DNA of 64,000 nt from Bacteroidales bacterium (GTDB lineage: Bacteria > Bacteroidota > Bacteroidia > Bacteroidales > G3-4614). Positions 27,740 through 38,517 of the stretch are shown one piece after another. Every line of letters starts with the position of its first letter. The stretch's first letter is position 1. The notes beneath the pieces are model-generated. The model worked only from the letters and a program-made list of their open reading frames with translations. It did not search any database and had not been told where the DNA came from. The stretch covers positions 98,065-162,064 of the forward strand of contig JAFXDI010000009.1 of the NCBI GenBank assembly GCA_017521245.1, written 5' to 3'. A program made the translations under genes and the position numbers.

Positions 27740-28603
27740 ATGAGAAGGCGTTTATTAACATTGATGCTGCTGATATCTTTTATATCACTCCTTTCGGCTC
27801 AGAATATACGAAACAATATTACGTTGGAACTGACAGGAGGAGCATCCCCATTTGCCTATAAAACCAATCTCGGCGACAGAAAAGGTATGGCAGGAACATC
27901 GGCAGCAATAAAATATCACTATAACCTTGACTGGAATTGGAGTATAGGATTGGGAGCAGAGATAAAAATGTATCAGTCATCTGTGCGTTTCGATTCATTC
28001 TCTGATAGTTATCAAACATCGGCAAACTCTCTAATATCAGGCGGAGCAGATATAATGACATTCTCATACAGCTATAAAAACTTAGAGGAGCGACAGAGAG
28101 CATTATACATAAACATTCCAATATATGCACAATATAGGTTTGATAGTGGCGTATATCTTAGGTTAGGAGCCAAAGTGGGAGTCCCTGTAAAAAGTGGTAG
28201 CGAAATATATTTTGAACAACTCACAACAAAAGGATACTTCTCTTATGAGAATATAACATACGAAAACCTTCCACAGCATGGATTTGGAACATACTACGAC
28301 ACAGAGGTTGACAAAGAGTATGATATGAGAGTAAACGCCTCGATATGTGCCGAAGCGGGATGGACTTGGGAGTGGAGCGAACAATATATCCTCTATTTAG
28401 GAGTACATGGAGAGTATGGCTTGTGTAACCTATATAAACAAAAACTCCTCACGCCTCAATTACAGTACCAAAACGGAGAGTTTAACTACACACCAATATG
28501 GAGTGCCAATATAGCAGGTAACAGCGAAAGAGTACCAATCGCAGGCAACAGAGTAGGAAGTTTTGCCATAGGTTTGGTAGTGCGATATTCATTTGGCTTT
28601 TAG
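27740..28603 (+). CDS. Outer-membrane beta-barrel protein
   Basis: A 287-residue protein with a signal peptide (LLTLMLLISFISLLSAQ) and alternating hydrophobic/polar strands ending in an aromatic residue (VVRYSFGF), as in outer-membrane barrels. Strands such as WSIGLGAEIKMY, LYINIPIYAQYRF and YLRLGAKVGVPV resemble the OMP_b-brl/PorT-like group. No enzymatic motif is visible. It is tightly linked to the upstream T9SS protease gene, so it may help export or anchor it, but that is inference. A terminator follows. Confidence 0.75.
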   Translation: MRRRLLTLMLLISFISLLSAQNIRNNITLELTGGASPFAYKTNLGDRKGMAGTSAAIKYHYNLDWNWSIGLGAEIKMYQSSVRFDSFSDSYQTSANSLISGGADIMTFSYSYKNLEERQRALYINIPIYAQYRFDSGVYLRLGAKVGVPVKSGSEIYFEQLTTKGYFSYENITYENLPQHGFGTYYDTEVDKEYDMRVNASICAEAGWTWEWSEQYILYLGVHGEYGLCNLYKQKLLTPQLQYQNGEFNYTPIWSANIAGNSERVPIAGNRVGSFAIGLVVRYSFGF

Positions 28604-28644
28604 ATATAAACAGATAAATTAGACACACAAAAAAAGATTAAATG

Positions 28645-28686
28645 GAGAGGTATATTTTTTGAAAATCATACCCTCTGTTTTTTTTG
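28645..28686 (+). terminator. Terminator after the protease/barrel operon
   Basis: A stem (28646-28653 with 28668-28676, one bulged C) around an A/T loop, followed by a run of eight T residues (28678-28685). Confidence 0.7.
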
Positions 28687-28714
28687 TAATTTTGCAATAA
28701 ATTTTGTATCTTTG
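28683..28714 (+). promoter_or_regulatory. Predicted gyrB promoter
   Basis: TTTG (28683-28686), 20 bases, then TATCTTTG (28707-28714): a good match to the Bacteroidetes -33/-7 consensus. It overlaps the T run of the upstream terminator and leaves a structured leader of about 95 bases before gyrB. Confidence 0.6.
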
Positions 28715-28811
28715 TAAGAGATATAAAGTGAGTCATTTTTAATAGAGAGGCAAACCTCTGTTATTAACATAACCTACATTAAGACTCATAAAACAAAGAA
28801 CTTAATTTTAA

Positions 28812-30767
<1,956 letters not shown>

Positions 30768-30794
30768 TTGAGACTAACACAGATATATTAAACA

Positions 30795-30836
30795 ACAAAT
30801 GCGGTGTGTCAATTGACATACCGCATTTGTTTCTAT
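30795..30836 (+). terminator. Terminator between convergent gyrB and ade
   Basis: A 16-base arm (30795-30810) pairs with 30815-30830 around an AATT loop, with a single G-T pair. It is followed by a T-rich stretch on the plus strand and may stop transcripts from both sides. Confidence 0.75.
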
Positions 30837-30853
30837 TAGGGGTAAAACCTTTA

Positions 30854-32428
30854 TTACACAAACTTAAACTTATCTACATCAAAAAGCCCCTTAGAGGTTA
30901 GTTTAAGAGCAGGAATAACCGGAAGAGACATAAATGCCAAAGTCATAAGAGGAGAGGTAAGAGAGCATCCCAGCTCTTTAATCTTGTTGTGAAGAATCAT
31001 ATACTCTTCCGATACCTCATCAATAGATTTGTTCGACATCAATCCCCCCACCGGAAGAGGAAGAGAGAATATCTCTTTACCATCCCAAACAGCCATACCG
31101 CCTTTCATCTCTACAATAGCATTAACAACCTTGGCTATCGACTCATTATCAGCCCCGGCAACAATAATATTGTGGCTGTCGTGACCAACCGTTGAGCCAA
31201 ATGCACCACACCTTAAATTTAAACCCTCAATAAGAGCAGAGGCAGGTTTAGCCCCCTTTTCGTATCGGTTATAACAAATAATCTTATTTAATCTGTCTGT
31301 AACATCGTTAATGGAAAGGTGCTTTGTGTAGAGCGAATTCTCAACAATACCAATAATATGGTTATAGTCAGGCTCTGAAATATCCTCAATCTCTATACCC
31401 TCAGCCTCAAAACTATTTACGCACTCATCAGAGAGGAAGTATCCAAGAGCAGAAACCTTCTCACCCTTAATATACGAAGCCTCAACCTTAAAATCCGCTA
31501 AGTTGTTTACAACAATAAAATCAGCATCATCACCCTCTCTTAACAAACCAAGAGGCAAAGAGTAATGCTCAACAGCATTCAGAGTAGCCGCTCTTAATAC
31601 ATTATATATATTGCATCCGCTTTTAACAGCCTCTTTAACCAGTCTGTTAATGTAGCCCTTTTTAAGGTCGTAAGCCTTATAGTCATCGGTACATAAAAGC
31701 ACAGAGTTAGGGTATTTATCAATAAGAGGCATAAGAGTGTCTAACGATTTAGCCGAGCTGCCCTCGCGTATCTGTATCATCATACCTTCAGCAATCTTCT
31801 CTTCCGCCTCTTTAAGAGTCACCACTTCGTGGTCAGTAGAGATACCCATCTTTACATAATGTTTAAGTCCCTCACCCGATAAACCGGGAGCGTGACCGTC
31901 AATAGGTTTGCCAACAGCCTTAGCAGCCTCCAGTTTAGCCACCACTTCGCAGTTTTTATACAATACGCCGGGAACATTCATCATTTCGCTAAGAGCAATA
32001 AATCTGTCGCTCTTTATAAGTTCAGCAGTTGTAGAGGCATCAATAACAGCACCGGCAGTATCAAAATCAACAGCAGGCACGCAAGAAGGCAGAGAGTAAA
32101 ATATCCTCATAGGAGATTTATCGGCACATCTGCACATATAGTCCAACCCTTCTAATCCACACACATTAGCAATCTCGTGGGGGTCGCTGACCGATGCCAA
32201 TGTCCCATGATTTAGAGCATTCCTGCCAAACTCAATAGGGTTTAGCATCGAACTCTCAATATGGCAATGCGAGTCAACAAATCCGGGCATAATAAAACAT
32301 TGCGAGTTGTCTATATCGCCGTTTCCTCTCTCAATAGAAGAGATTTTTCCCTCCTTTATGGTTATTGTGGCAGGATAAACCTCTTGACGGTGAACATCAA
32401 CCAAATTGCCACTTATTATATATTCCAT
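30854..32428 (-). CDS. ade: Adenine deaminase
   Basis: Converts adenine to hypoxanthine and ammonia (purine salvage, cytosol). The 524-residue protein is an amidohydrolase: GFVDSHCHIESSMLNP (about residues 49-64) carries the metal-binding HxH, DGHAPGLSGEGL and STDHEVV the next ligands, and CTDDYKAYDL the catalytic Asp. The C-terminal Ade-specific domain includes GHDSHNIIVAG. Gene neighbours do not suggest a dedicated purine operon; it is on the same strand as, and 89 bases after, the NagB-LmbE fusion gene. Confidence 0.93.
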   Translation of the reverse strand: MEYIISGNLVDVHRQEVYPATITIKEGKISSIERGNGDIDNSQCFIMPGFVDSHCHIESSMLNPIEFGRNALNHGTLASVSDPHEIANVCGLEGLDYMCRCADKSPMRIFYSLPSCVPAVDFDTAGAVIDASTTAELIKSDRFIALSEMMNVPGVLYKNCEVVAKLEAAKAVGKPIDGHAPGLSGEGLKHYVKMGISTDHEVVTLKEAEEKIAEGMMIQIREGSSAKSLDTLMPLIDKYPNSVLLCTDDYKAYDLKKGYINRLVKEAVKSGCNIYNVLRAATLNAVEHYSLPLGLLREGDDADFIVVNNLADFKVEASYIKGEKVSALGYFLSDECVNSFEAEGIEIEDISEPDYNHIIGIVENSLYTKHLSINDVTDRLNKIICYNRYEKGAKPASALIEGLNLRCGAFGSTVGHDSHNIIVAGADNESIAKVVNAIVEMKGGMAVWDGKEIFSLPLPVGGLMSNKSIDEVSEEYMILHNKIKELGCSLTSPLMTLAFMSLPVIPALKLTSKGLFDVDKFKFV

Positions 32429-32457
32429 ATCTCTTTATAAATTACCTGTAACTGCAA

Positions 32458-32490
32458 GAGGGTGCTTCAAAACAATTTTGACACACCCTC
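32458..32490 (-). terminator. Hairpin after the NagB-LmbE gene
   Basis: GAGGGTG (32458-32464) pairs with CACCCTC (32484-32490), with a second inner stem TCAAAA/TTTTGA (32467-32472 with 32476-32481). The T run on the minus strand is weak. Confidence 0.5.
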
Positions 32491-32517
32491 TCTGTATATT
32501 ATATAACTTTTAGTGAA

Positions 32518-34491
32518 TTATCTAATAGGATGATATTCCACAAACGCCTCAATAGCCTCATACGAAGCCAATCCCAATTTAGAGTATAGTTCGGCAGTAG
32601 CTTTGTTTCTATCCTCGGCACGTTGCCAGAACAAACGCTCATCATTACCAAGGAATGGAGCATTCTCCATTTGCGATTGGTGTTTAAGAATTGAGTTACG
32701 TTTTTGTCTAAGTTCCTCAGGACTGATAGGCACAGCCATCTCAATGTAGTCAATATCCCACTCAGCCCAAGCACCGCGATACATCCACACTTTACAATTC
32801 TTCATCCACTCCTCATCTTTAACTTCGTCAATAGCCGCAAGAACAGCATCCAAACAAACGCGGTGAGTTCCGTGTGGGTCTGCAAGGTCACCGGCCACAA
32901 ACATTTGGTCGGGCTTAACATCAAGAAGAAGTTTCTTGACAATATCAACATCTGCTCTTCCCAAAGTACCCTTTTTGATAGTACCGGTCTCATAGAAAGG
33001 AAGAGCCAAGAAGTGAACATTCTCAGGTTTAACACCAACGTACGAACATGCAGTGCGAGCCTCAGCTCTACGAATCATACCTTTCATATAACGAGCCTCA
33101 GGAATATCCATATCGCCATCCTTTTTAGCGACAACCGAAGCAGTGATAGCATCAAGACGCTCTTTAATACCGGGAGTAGCAAACTCAAACTCCTCAGCAA
33201 TGCTATTCATAAGCATAACATAACGCATCATATCCTCATCGCCAACAGCAATATTTCCAGAAGTCTCATAGGCAACGTGAACATCGTGTTTCTGATTTAC
33301 CAAACGTTGAAGAGTACCACCCATTGAGATAACATCATCATCGGGGTGAGGGCTGAATACGATAACCTTCTTTGGATAAGGTTTGGCTCGTTCAGGGCGA
33401 TAAGTGTCATCGGCATTAGGTTTACCTCCGGGCCAACCGGTAATAGTGTGTTGAAGGTCGTTAAATATTTTTATATTAACCTCGTAAGCCGATTTATACA
33501 GAGCAAGTAACTCGCTTAATCCGTGGTCGTTATAATCTTTGTTGGTAAGTTTAAGGATGGGTTTGCCGGTAACGTGACACAACCAGACAATAGCTCTGCG
33601 AATAAGTTGGTCTGTCCACTCGCAAGAAGATACCAGCCAAGGTTTGCTGATACGAGTAAGTTTCTCGGCAGCCGCAAGGTCAACAACAAAACGAGCATGT
33701 TTTACAGTTTGCAAGAAACTAGCAGGAACAGCATCATCAACAGGTCCCTCAACAGCCTTTTTAAGACTCGAAGCAACCTCCTCGCCCCAACCAACAACAA
33801 AAGTCTCTTTTGCATTCAATAGAGTAGAGATTCCCATTGTTATAGCACTTGTAACACCCTTATCGTTAATCTGGAAAACTTTTGAAACAGTATTTTGAGA
33901 ATCTTTACTCAAAAGCATTAAACGGGTAGTAGAACTCAACTGAGAACCGGGTTCATTAAACGAAAGAGCCCCGGCACGACCAAGTTCAAGAAGAGTAATA
34001 TCTAAACCACCAAGTTTAGCGATAGTCTCTTCGTATTGTTTGCAAAACTCAAAAACATTATCTGAAGCCTCAGGAGAGAATACATTCTCGGGGTTAATAT
34101 CAACTTTGTCAATAAATATCTCTTTTAAGATGCTCAAAGAACTCTTTTCACCCTCAATGGCAGGATAAAACTCTGCAACGTTAAAAATAATAGTCTCAGC
34201 AAAACTAAAGCCATTAGCTTTGTGCATCTCCACCAATTCGTTATAAACCGAGTGAGTACCTAATCCCCAACCAAGAGCCATAACGCATTTGCGGTTTTCA
34301 GCATTACATTTTTCAATAATAGCGGCAATCTTTCTTGCCACGTGAGCAGCACCACCATCGACACTCTCAAATACCTCGGTATAAACCTTCTCAAATCTTG
34401 TTAAAGCGGTAAGTTCAAGAACATTATCAGGAGCATAATATCTCTTGGGAACTCTATCCAATTTAATTTGAGAACTTAAATTTGTTTTCAT
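32518..34491 (-). CDS. Degenerate NagB domain fused to a LmbE/PIG-L-type deacetylase
   Basis: A 657-residue two-domain protein. Residues about 30-270 are homologous to glucosamine-6-phosphate deaminase, but the catalytic residues seen in the neighbouring NagB are lost: FNMDEY has become FNVAEF, and [12 protein letters not shown] has become GRAGALSFNEPG. Residues about 375-650 are a LmbE/PIG-L N-acetylsugar deacetylase-like domain with the zinc motif SPHPDDDVISMGG and DPHGTH. The most likely activity is sugar N-deacetylation, with the NagB half as a binding or regulatory domain. The ATG at 34491 is used; the open frame 15 codons further up is AT-rich noncoding sequence. It is divergent from nagB. 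Confidence 0.85.
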   Translation of the reverse strand: MKTNLSSQIKLDRVPKRYYAPDNVLELTALTRFEKVYTEVFESVDGGAAHVARKIAAIIEKCNAENRKCVMALGWGLGTHSVYNELVEMHKANGFSFAETIIFNVAEFYPAIEGEKSSLSILKEIFIDKVDINPENVFSPEASDNVFEFCKQYEETIAKLGGLDITLLELGRAGALSFNEPGSQLSSTTRLMLLSKDSQNTVSKVFQINDKGVTSAITMGISTLLNAKETFVVGWGEEVASSLKKAVEGPVDDAVPASFLQTVKHARFVVDLAAAEKLTRISKPWLVSSCEWTDQLIRRAIVWLCHVTGKPILKLTNKDYNDHGLSELLALYKSAYEVNIKIFNDLQHTITGWPGGKPNADDTYRPERAKPYPKKVIVFSPHPDDDVISMGGTLQRLVNQKHDVHVAYETSGNIAVGDEDMMRYVMLMNSIAEEFEFATPGIKERLDAITASVVAKKDGDMDIPEARYMKGMIRRAEARTACSYVGVKPENVHFLALPFYETGTIKKGTLGRADVDIVKKLLLDVKPDQMFVAGDLADPHGTHRVCLDAVLAAIDEVKDEEWMKNCKVWMYRGAWAEWDIDYIEMAVPISPEELRQKRNSILKHQSQMENAPFLGNDERLFWQRAEDRNKATAELYSKLGLASYEAIEAFVEYHPIR

Positions 34492-34792
34492 AATTAAAAA
34501 TTTTAGTAATAGTTTTATCAATATAATTTGCCACATCGTGCAACAAACAAAATTATATTTTAAAAAAATTAATTCAAAACTTTTTTGAAATAAAATTAAT
34601 TAAAAGGATTAAAAAAATGAGAAATAAAAAATTTAATCTAAAATTAAAAAAATAGTGTATAAAATATCCCTCTCTTTAAGATTTTAATTTATACCTTTGT
34701 AAGTCAAGTGTACTTAACTTAGGCAAAGAAGTACGTAAAAGATTGAAGATAGATAAAACATAATATTAACAACCATAAAAAATTAAACAATT
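34492..34792. other. Divergent promoter region between the NagB-LmbE gene and nagB
   Basis: About 300 bases, very AT-rich, with no coding potential seen. It should hold both divergent promoters; only the nagB -7 box could be placed. No operator palindrome was clear. Confidence 0.5.
34692..34699 (+). promoter_or_regulatory. Predicted -7 box of nagB
   Basis: TACCTTTG fits the Bacteroidetes -7 consensus; no clear -33 TTTG. A leader of about 90 bases would follow before the start codon. Confidence 0.45.
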
Positions 34793-35602
34793 ATGAGACT
34801 TATTATTCAACCCGATTACGCAAACGTATCGCAATGGGCAGCAAACTATGTAGCATCACGTATTAACGCATTTGCTCCAACAGAGGAGAAACCATTTATT
34901 TTAGGATTACCAACAGGATCATCACCTCTTGGAATGTACAAAGCACTTATTGAGTTGAACAAAAAAGGAGTAGTATCATTCAAGAATGTAATAACATTCA
35001 ATATGGATGAGTATATAGGATTACCAAAAGAGCACCCACAAAGTTACCACTCATTTATGTGGAACAACTTCTTCAATCACATTGACATTAAACCGGAGAA
35101 TGTAAACATTCTTAACGGAAATGCCGAAGATCCCGAAGCAGAGTGCAAAGCATACGAAGAGAAGATAGCAAAATTAGGAGGAATTGACCTATTCTTAGGA
35201 GGTATCGGACCTGATGGACACATTGCATTCAACGAGCCGGGCTCATCATTAACATCACGCACAAGAATTAAAACTCTTACAACAGATACAATCATTGCAA
35301 ACTCTCGATTCTTTGACAACGATGTAAACAAAGTACCTAAAACAGCATTAACAGTAGGAGTAGGAACAATTATGTCGGCAAAAAGCGTTTTGATTATTGT
35401 AAACGGACACAACAAAGCACGTGCCCTTAAACATGGAGTAGAGGGAAGCGTATCTCAAATGTGGACAATCAGTGCATTGCAACAACACGAAAAGAGCATC
35501 ATAGTTTGTGACGAAGATGCAACAGCTGAGATAACAGTAGGAACATACAAATATTTCAAAGATATTGAAAAAGATAATCTAAATCCAGACTCTTTATTAT
35601 AA
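34793..35602 (+). CDS. nagB: Glucosamine-6-phosphate deaminase
   Basis: Converts glucosamine-6-phosphate to fructose-6-phosphate and ammonia, the entry of amino sugars into glycolysis. The 269 residues are full length with all catalytic parts: [12 protein letters not shown] (phosphate loop), FNMDEYIGL (about residues 69-77), [16 protein letters not shown] (about 137-152) and the C-terminal block. It is divergent from the NagB-LmbE fusion gene and followed after 39 bases by an epimerase. It would use GlcNAc-derived sugar, including that reached from sialic acid. Confidence 0.96.
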   Translation: MRLIIQPDYANVSQWAANYVASRINAFAPTEEKPFILGLPTGSSPLGMYKALIELNKKGVVSFKNVITFNMDEYIGLPKEHPQSYHSFMWNNFFNHIDIKPENVNILNGNAEDPEAECKAYEEKIAKLGGIDLFLGGIGPDGHIAFNEPGSSLTSRTRIKTLTTDTIIANSRFFDNDVNKVPKTALTVGVGTIMSAKSVLIIVNGHNKARALKHGVEGSVSQMWTISALQQHEKSIIVCDEDATAEITVGTYKYFKDIEKDNLNPDSLL

Positions 35603-35641
35603 GATAATAGAAAAGAAAATAGAATAGTTTTAACCCGTATA

Positions 35642-36649
35642 ATGAGAAAAAAGATATTAATAACAGGAGCAGGAGGTTTTATAGGGAGTTATTTAGTAGA
35701 GGAGGCCCTAAAACAAGGATTTGAGGTTTACGCAGGAGTACGAGCCTCAACAAACCTTGAATATCTGCAAGATGAAAGAATAAATTTCATAACCCTGAAT
35801 TTTGCAGATAAGGGACAACTTACAAAAGAGGTGGAGGCGTTCGTTCAAGCAAATGGGAAATGGGACTATATTGTTCACAATATGGGCATAACAAAAACAT
35901 TAGACCATTTTATGTTTGACAAAATAAACTTCACATATCTCAAAACATTTGTTGACACTCTGATAGCAACCAATAACGTACCTGAGAAGTTTGTCTATAT
36001 GAGTAGCCTGAGTGCTTGGCGTTCCGACACAAAAGAGTTATATCATATCGATGACAAGGAGCACCCCTATCCCTCTTCGGCATACGGAAGAAGTAAATTC
36101 AGAGGAGAGCTCTATTTACGCTCTCTAAAGAATTTCCCCTTTGTAGCAATGCGTCCCACAGGAGTGTACGGACCACGAGAGAAGGACTATTTTGAGATGA
36201 TAAAACTCATAAAATGCGGGTTAGACATAACAGTAGGATTTGAACAACAATATCTAACATTTATATATGTAAAAGATTTGGTAAAAGCAGTATTCCTCGC
36301 CCTCGAAAAAGGACGCGATGGCGAGGGATACTTCCTGACCGACGATGTAGAGTATTACACACAAAAAGATTTCAGAAAGTTAGTCTCAAAAGCACTTGGA
36401 AAGAAATTTGTATTGCCCATAACAGTACCATTAGGGCTGGTCAGGATGGTGTGTAATATGAGCGAAAAATTTGCAAATAGCAAAAAAGTACCTGTATTAA
36501 ACAGAGATAAATATCAAATACTAAAACAGAGAAACTGGACCTGCGACACATCAAAAGCCAAAACCGATCTTGGCTACGCAGCCGATTACAACCTTGAAAA
36601 AGGAATAAATGAGTGCATAGCGTGGTATAAAGAGAATGGCTGGTTATAG
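35642..36649 (+). CDS. NAD-dependent epimerase/dehydratase family protein
   Basis: An extended short-chain dehydrogenase/reductase of 335 residues. The Rossmann motif is ITGAGGFIGSYLVEEAL (about residues 6-22), and the catalytic Tyr and Lys lie in SAYGRSKFRGE (about 148-158) after the MSSLSAW strand. The sequence resembles the nucleoside-diphosphate-sugar epimerase group, but the substrate cannot be told. It follows nagB by 39 bases and precedes nadB by 47. Confidence 0.82.
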   Translation: MRKKILITGAGGFIGSYLVEEALKQGFEVYAGVRASTNLEYLQDERINFITLNFADKGQLTKEVEAFVQANGKWDYIVHNMGITKTLDHFMFDKINFTYLKTFVDTLIATNNVPEKFVYMSSLSAWRSDTKELYHIDDKEHPYPSSAYGRSKFRGELYLRSLKNFPFVAMRPTGVYGPREKDYFEMIKLIKCGLDITVGFEQQYLTFIYVKDLVKAVFLALEKGRDGEGYFLTDDVEYYTQKDFRKLVSKALGKKFVLPITVPLGLVRMVCNMSEKFANSKKVPVLNRDKYQILKQRNWTCDTSKAKTDLGYAADYNLEKGINECIAWYKENGWL

Positions 36650-36696
36650 TAATCAGGAAAAAGATTACATAAAGTTGCCGCATAAAAAATGCTTTT

Positions 36697-38262
36697 ATGG
36701 TTAGCAAATATGATTTTTTGGTAATAGGTTCTGGAATAGCCGGAATGAGTTTTGCCTTAAAAGTAGCAGAAAAAGGCAGGGTAGGAATAATATGTAAAAC
36801 AGGCATCGAGGAGGCAAACACCTTTTATGCACAAGGAGGAATAGCATCGGTAACAAAACCCACCGACAACTTTGAGAAACATATTGAAGACACCCTAATT
36901 TGTGGAGGAGGATTGTGTAACCGCCAAGCAGTAGAAAAAGTAGTCAGAGAGGCTCCTGCTCAAATTGAGGAGTTAGTAAATTGGGGAGTAAATTTTGACC
37001 GGGATGAAAAGGGCGGCTTTGACCTTCATCGCGAAGGAGGACACTCAGAGTTTCGTATACTTCATCACAGAGACAACACAGGACAAGAGATACAAGACAG
37101 CCTCATAAGAGCAATAAAACGTCACCCAAAAATAGAACTCTTTGAGAACCATTTTGCAGTAGAGTTGATAACCCAACACCATTTAGGGCAAGAGGTAACA
37201 CGTCAAACCCCCGATATAACCTGCTATGGCGTATATGTACTTGACCAAAAGAGTGGAAAAGTAAAAACATTCCTGTCAAAAACAACCATAATAGCAACAG
37301 GAGGAGTTGGAAACGTATATAAAACCACCACCAACCCAACAGTAGCAACAGGCGATGGAATAGCAATGGTATATCGTGCCAAGGGCGAGGTACAAGATAT
37401 GGAGTTTATCCAATTTCACCCCACAGCACTATATAACCCCGGTGAGCGTCCAAGTTTCTTGATAACCGAGGCAATGCGCGGATATGGCGGAGTATTGCGA
37501 ACAAAAGATGGCAAGGAGTTTATGCAAAAGTATGATGAACGCAAATCACTTGCCCCACGCGATATAGTAGCCCGAGCAATAGATAACGAGATGAAGATGC
37601 GAGGAGAAGATTGCGTATATCTCGATGTAACCCACAAAGATGCACAAGAGACACGCGAACACTTCCCCAACATATACAGCAAGTGTCTGTCATTAGGAAT
37701 AGACATCACAAAAGATTATATCCCCGTAGCACCGGCGGCACACTACCTATGCGGAGGAATAAAAGTAGATTTGAATGCCTGTTCATCAATAAAAAATCTA
37801 TATGCCTTTGGCGAATGTGCATGCACAGGACTGCATGGAGGAAATCGTTTAGCATCAAACTCACTCATCGAGGCAGTAGTATATGCCGATGCAGCAGCAC
37901 GTCATGCCACAGAAGCAATAAAAAACATCACACTTCGAGAGGATATACCTGATTGGAACGATGAAGGAACAACCCAACCAGAGGAGATGGTATTGATAAC
38001 CCAGAGCCTAAGAGAAGTAGAGCAACTAATGTCGGCATACGTTGGCATAGTGCGTTCCGACTTACGTCTGCAAAGAGCATTAGACCGATTGAACATCCTA
38101 TACAAAGAGACCGAGAACCTGTTCCAACGATCAGTAGTAACAAGTCAAATATGCGAGTTACGCAATATCATAAACGTAGGATACCTTATAATTAAACAAG
38201 CAATGGCTCGTAAAGAGAGCGTAGGATTACACTATACCATAGACTATCCGCCAAAGGGATAG
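36697..38262 (+). CDS. nadB: L-aspartate oxidase
   Basis: Oxidises aspartate to iminoaspartate, the first step of NAD synthesis. The 521-residue flavoprotein has the FAD motif VIGSGIAGMSFALKVAEKG (about residues 8-26), FYAQGGIASV, the EGGHSEFRILHHRDNTG block with active-site His and Arg, and the C-terminal helical domain. The family is a soluble relative of the fumarate reductase flavoprotein; NadB-type features (no covalent-FAD His motif) separate it from frdA at 52 kb. A hairpin and a repeat element follow. Confidence 0.92.
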   Translation: MVSKYDFLVIGSGIAGMSFALKVAEKGRVGIICKTGIEEANTFYAQGGIASVTKPTDNFEKHIEDTLICGGGLCNRQAVEKVVREAPAQIEELVNWGVNFDRDEKGGFDLHREGGHSEFRILHHRDNTGQEIQDSLIRAIKRHPKIELFENHFAVELITQHHLGQEVTRQTPDITCYGVYVLDQKSGKVKTFLSKTTIIATGGVGNVYKTTTNPTVATGDGIAMVYRAKGEVQDMEFIQFHPTALYNPGERPSFLITEAMRGYGGVLRTKDGKEFMQKYDERKSLAPRDIVARAIDNEMKMRGEDCVYLDVTHKDAQETREHFPNIYSKCLSLGIDITKDYIPVAPAAHYLCGGIKVDLNACSSIKNLYAFGECACTGLHGGNRLASNSLIEAVVYADAAARHATEAIKNITLREDIPDWNDEGTTQPEEMVLITQSLREVEQLMSAYVGIVRSDLRLQRALDRLNILYKETENLFQRSVVTSQICELRNIINVGYLIIKQAMARKESVGLHYTIDYPPKG

Positions 38263-38275
38263 TTATCAGTAGTTA

Positions 38276-38355
38276 GTTAACGAACATACGTTCGTTGAAT
38301 CAGCTCACGCCCGGCAAAATTTAAGAAAACTTATTTTGCCCTCGCTTAATAGCAG
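38276..38355 (+). repeat. 3'-end repeat element, copy 1 (after nadB)
   Basis: An intergenic element read in the direction of nadB: GTTAAC box, hairpin 1 (AACGAAC/GTTCGTT, 38279-38296, loop ATAC), GCTCACGCC spacer, hairpin 2 (about GGCAAAAT/ATTTTGCC, 38313-38340), then TCGCTTAATAGCAG. It shares this order with the copy at 49940-50020, while the hairpin 2 arms differ in sequence. See also 45022-45051. Confidence 0.7.
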
Positions 38356-38393
38356 AATAGTCGGCCATCAGTTATTAGTTACTAAAATGAATT

Positions 38394-38435
38394 AACAATA
38401 ATGGGGTGCATAAAAAATGCACCTCTTTGTTGTTA
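38394..38435 (+). terminator. Terminator after nadB
   Basis: GGTGCAT (38405-38411) pairs with ATGCACC (38417-38423) around an A5 loop, with outer AACAA/TTGTT pairing possible and T-rich sequence after it. Confidence 0.6.
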
Positions 38436-38517
38436 TTTTATAAAATAAATCCCTTTCAAAACCAAACAATTCGCTAAAAATTTGTATCTTCGCAGTTAAG
38501 CAAATTTTATACCCACT

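Noticed and set aside
34492..34536. Upstream start for the NagB-LmbE gene
   Set aside because: The 15 extra codons (MWQIILIKLLLKFLI) are translated AT-rich leader; the next ATG gives a normal N-terminus.
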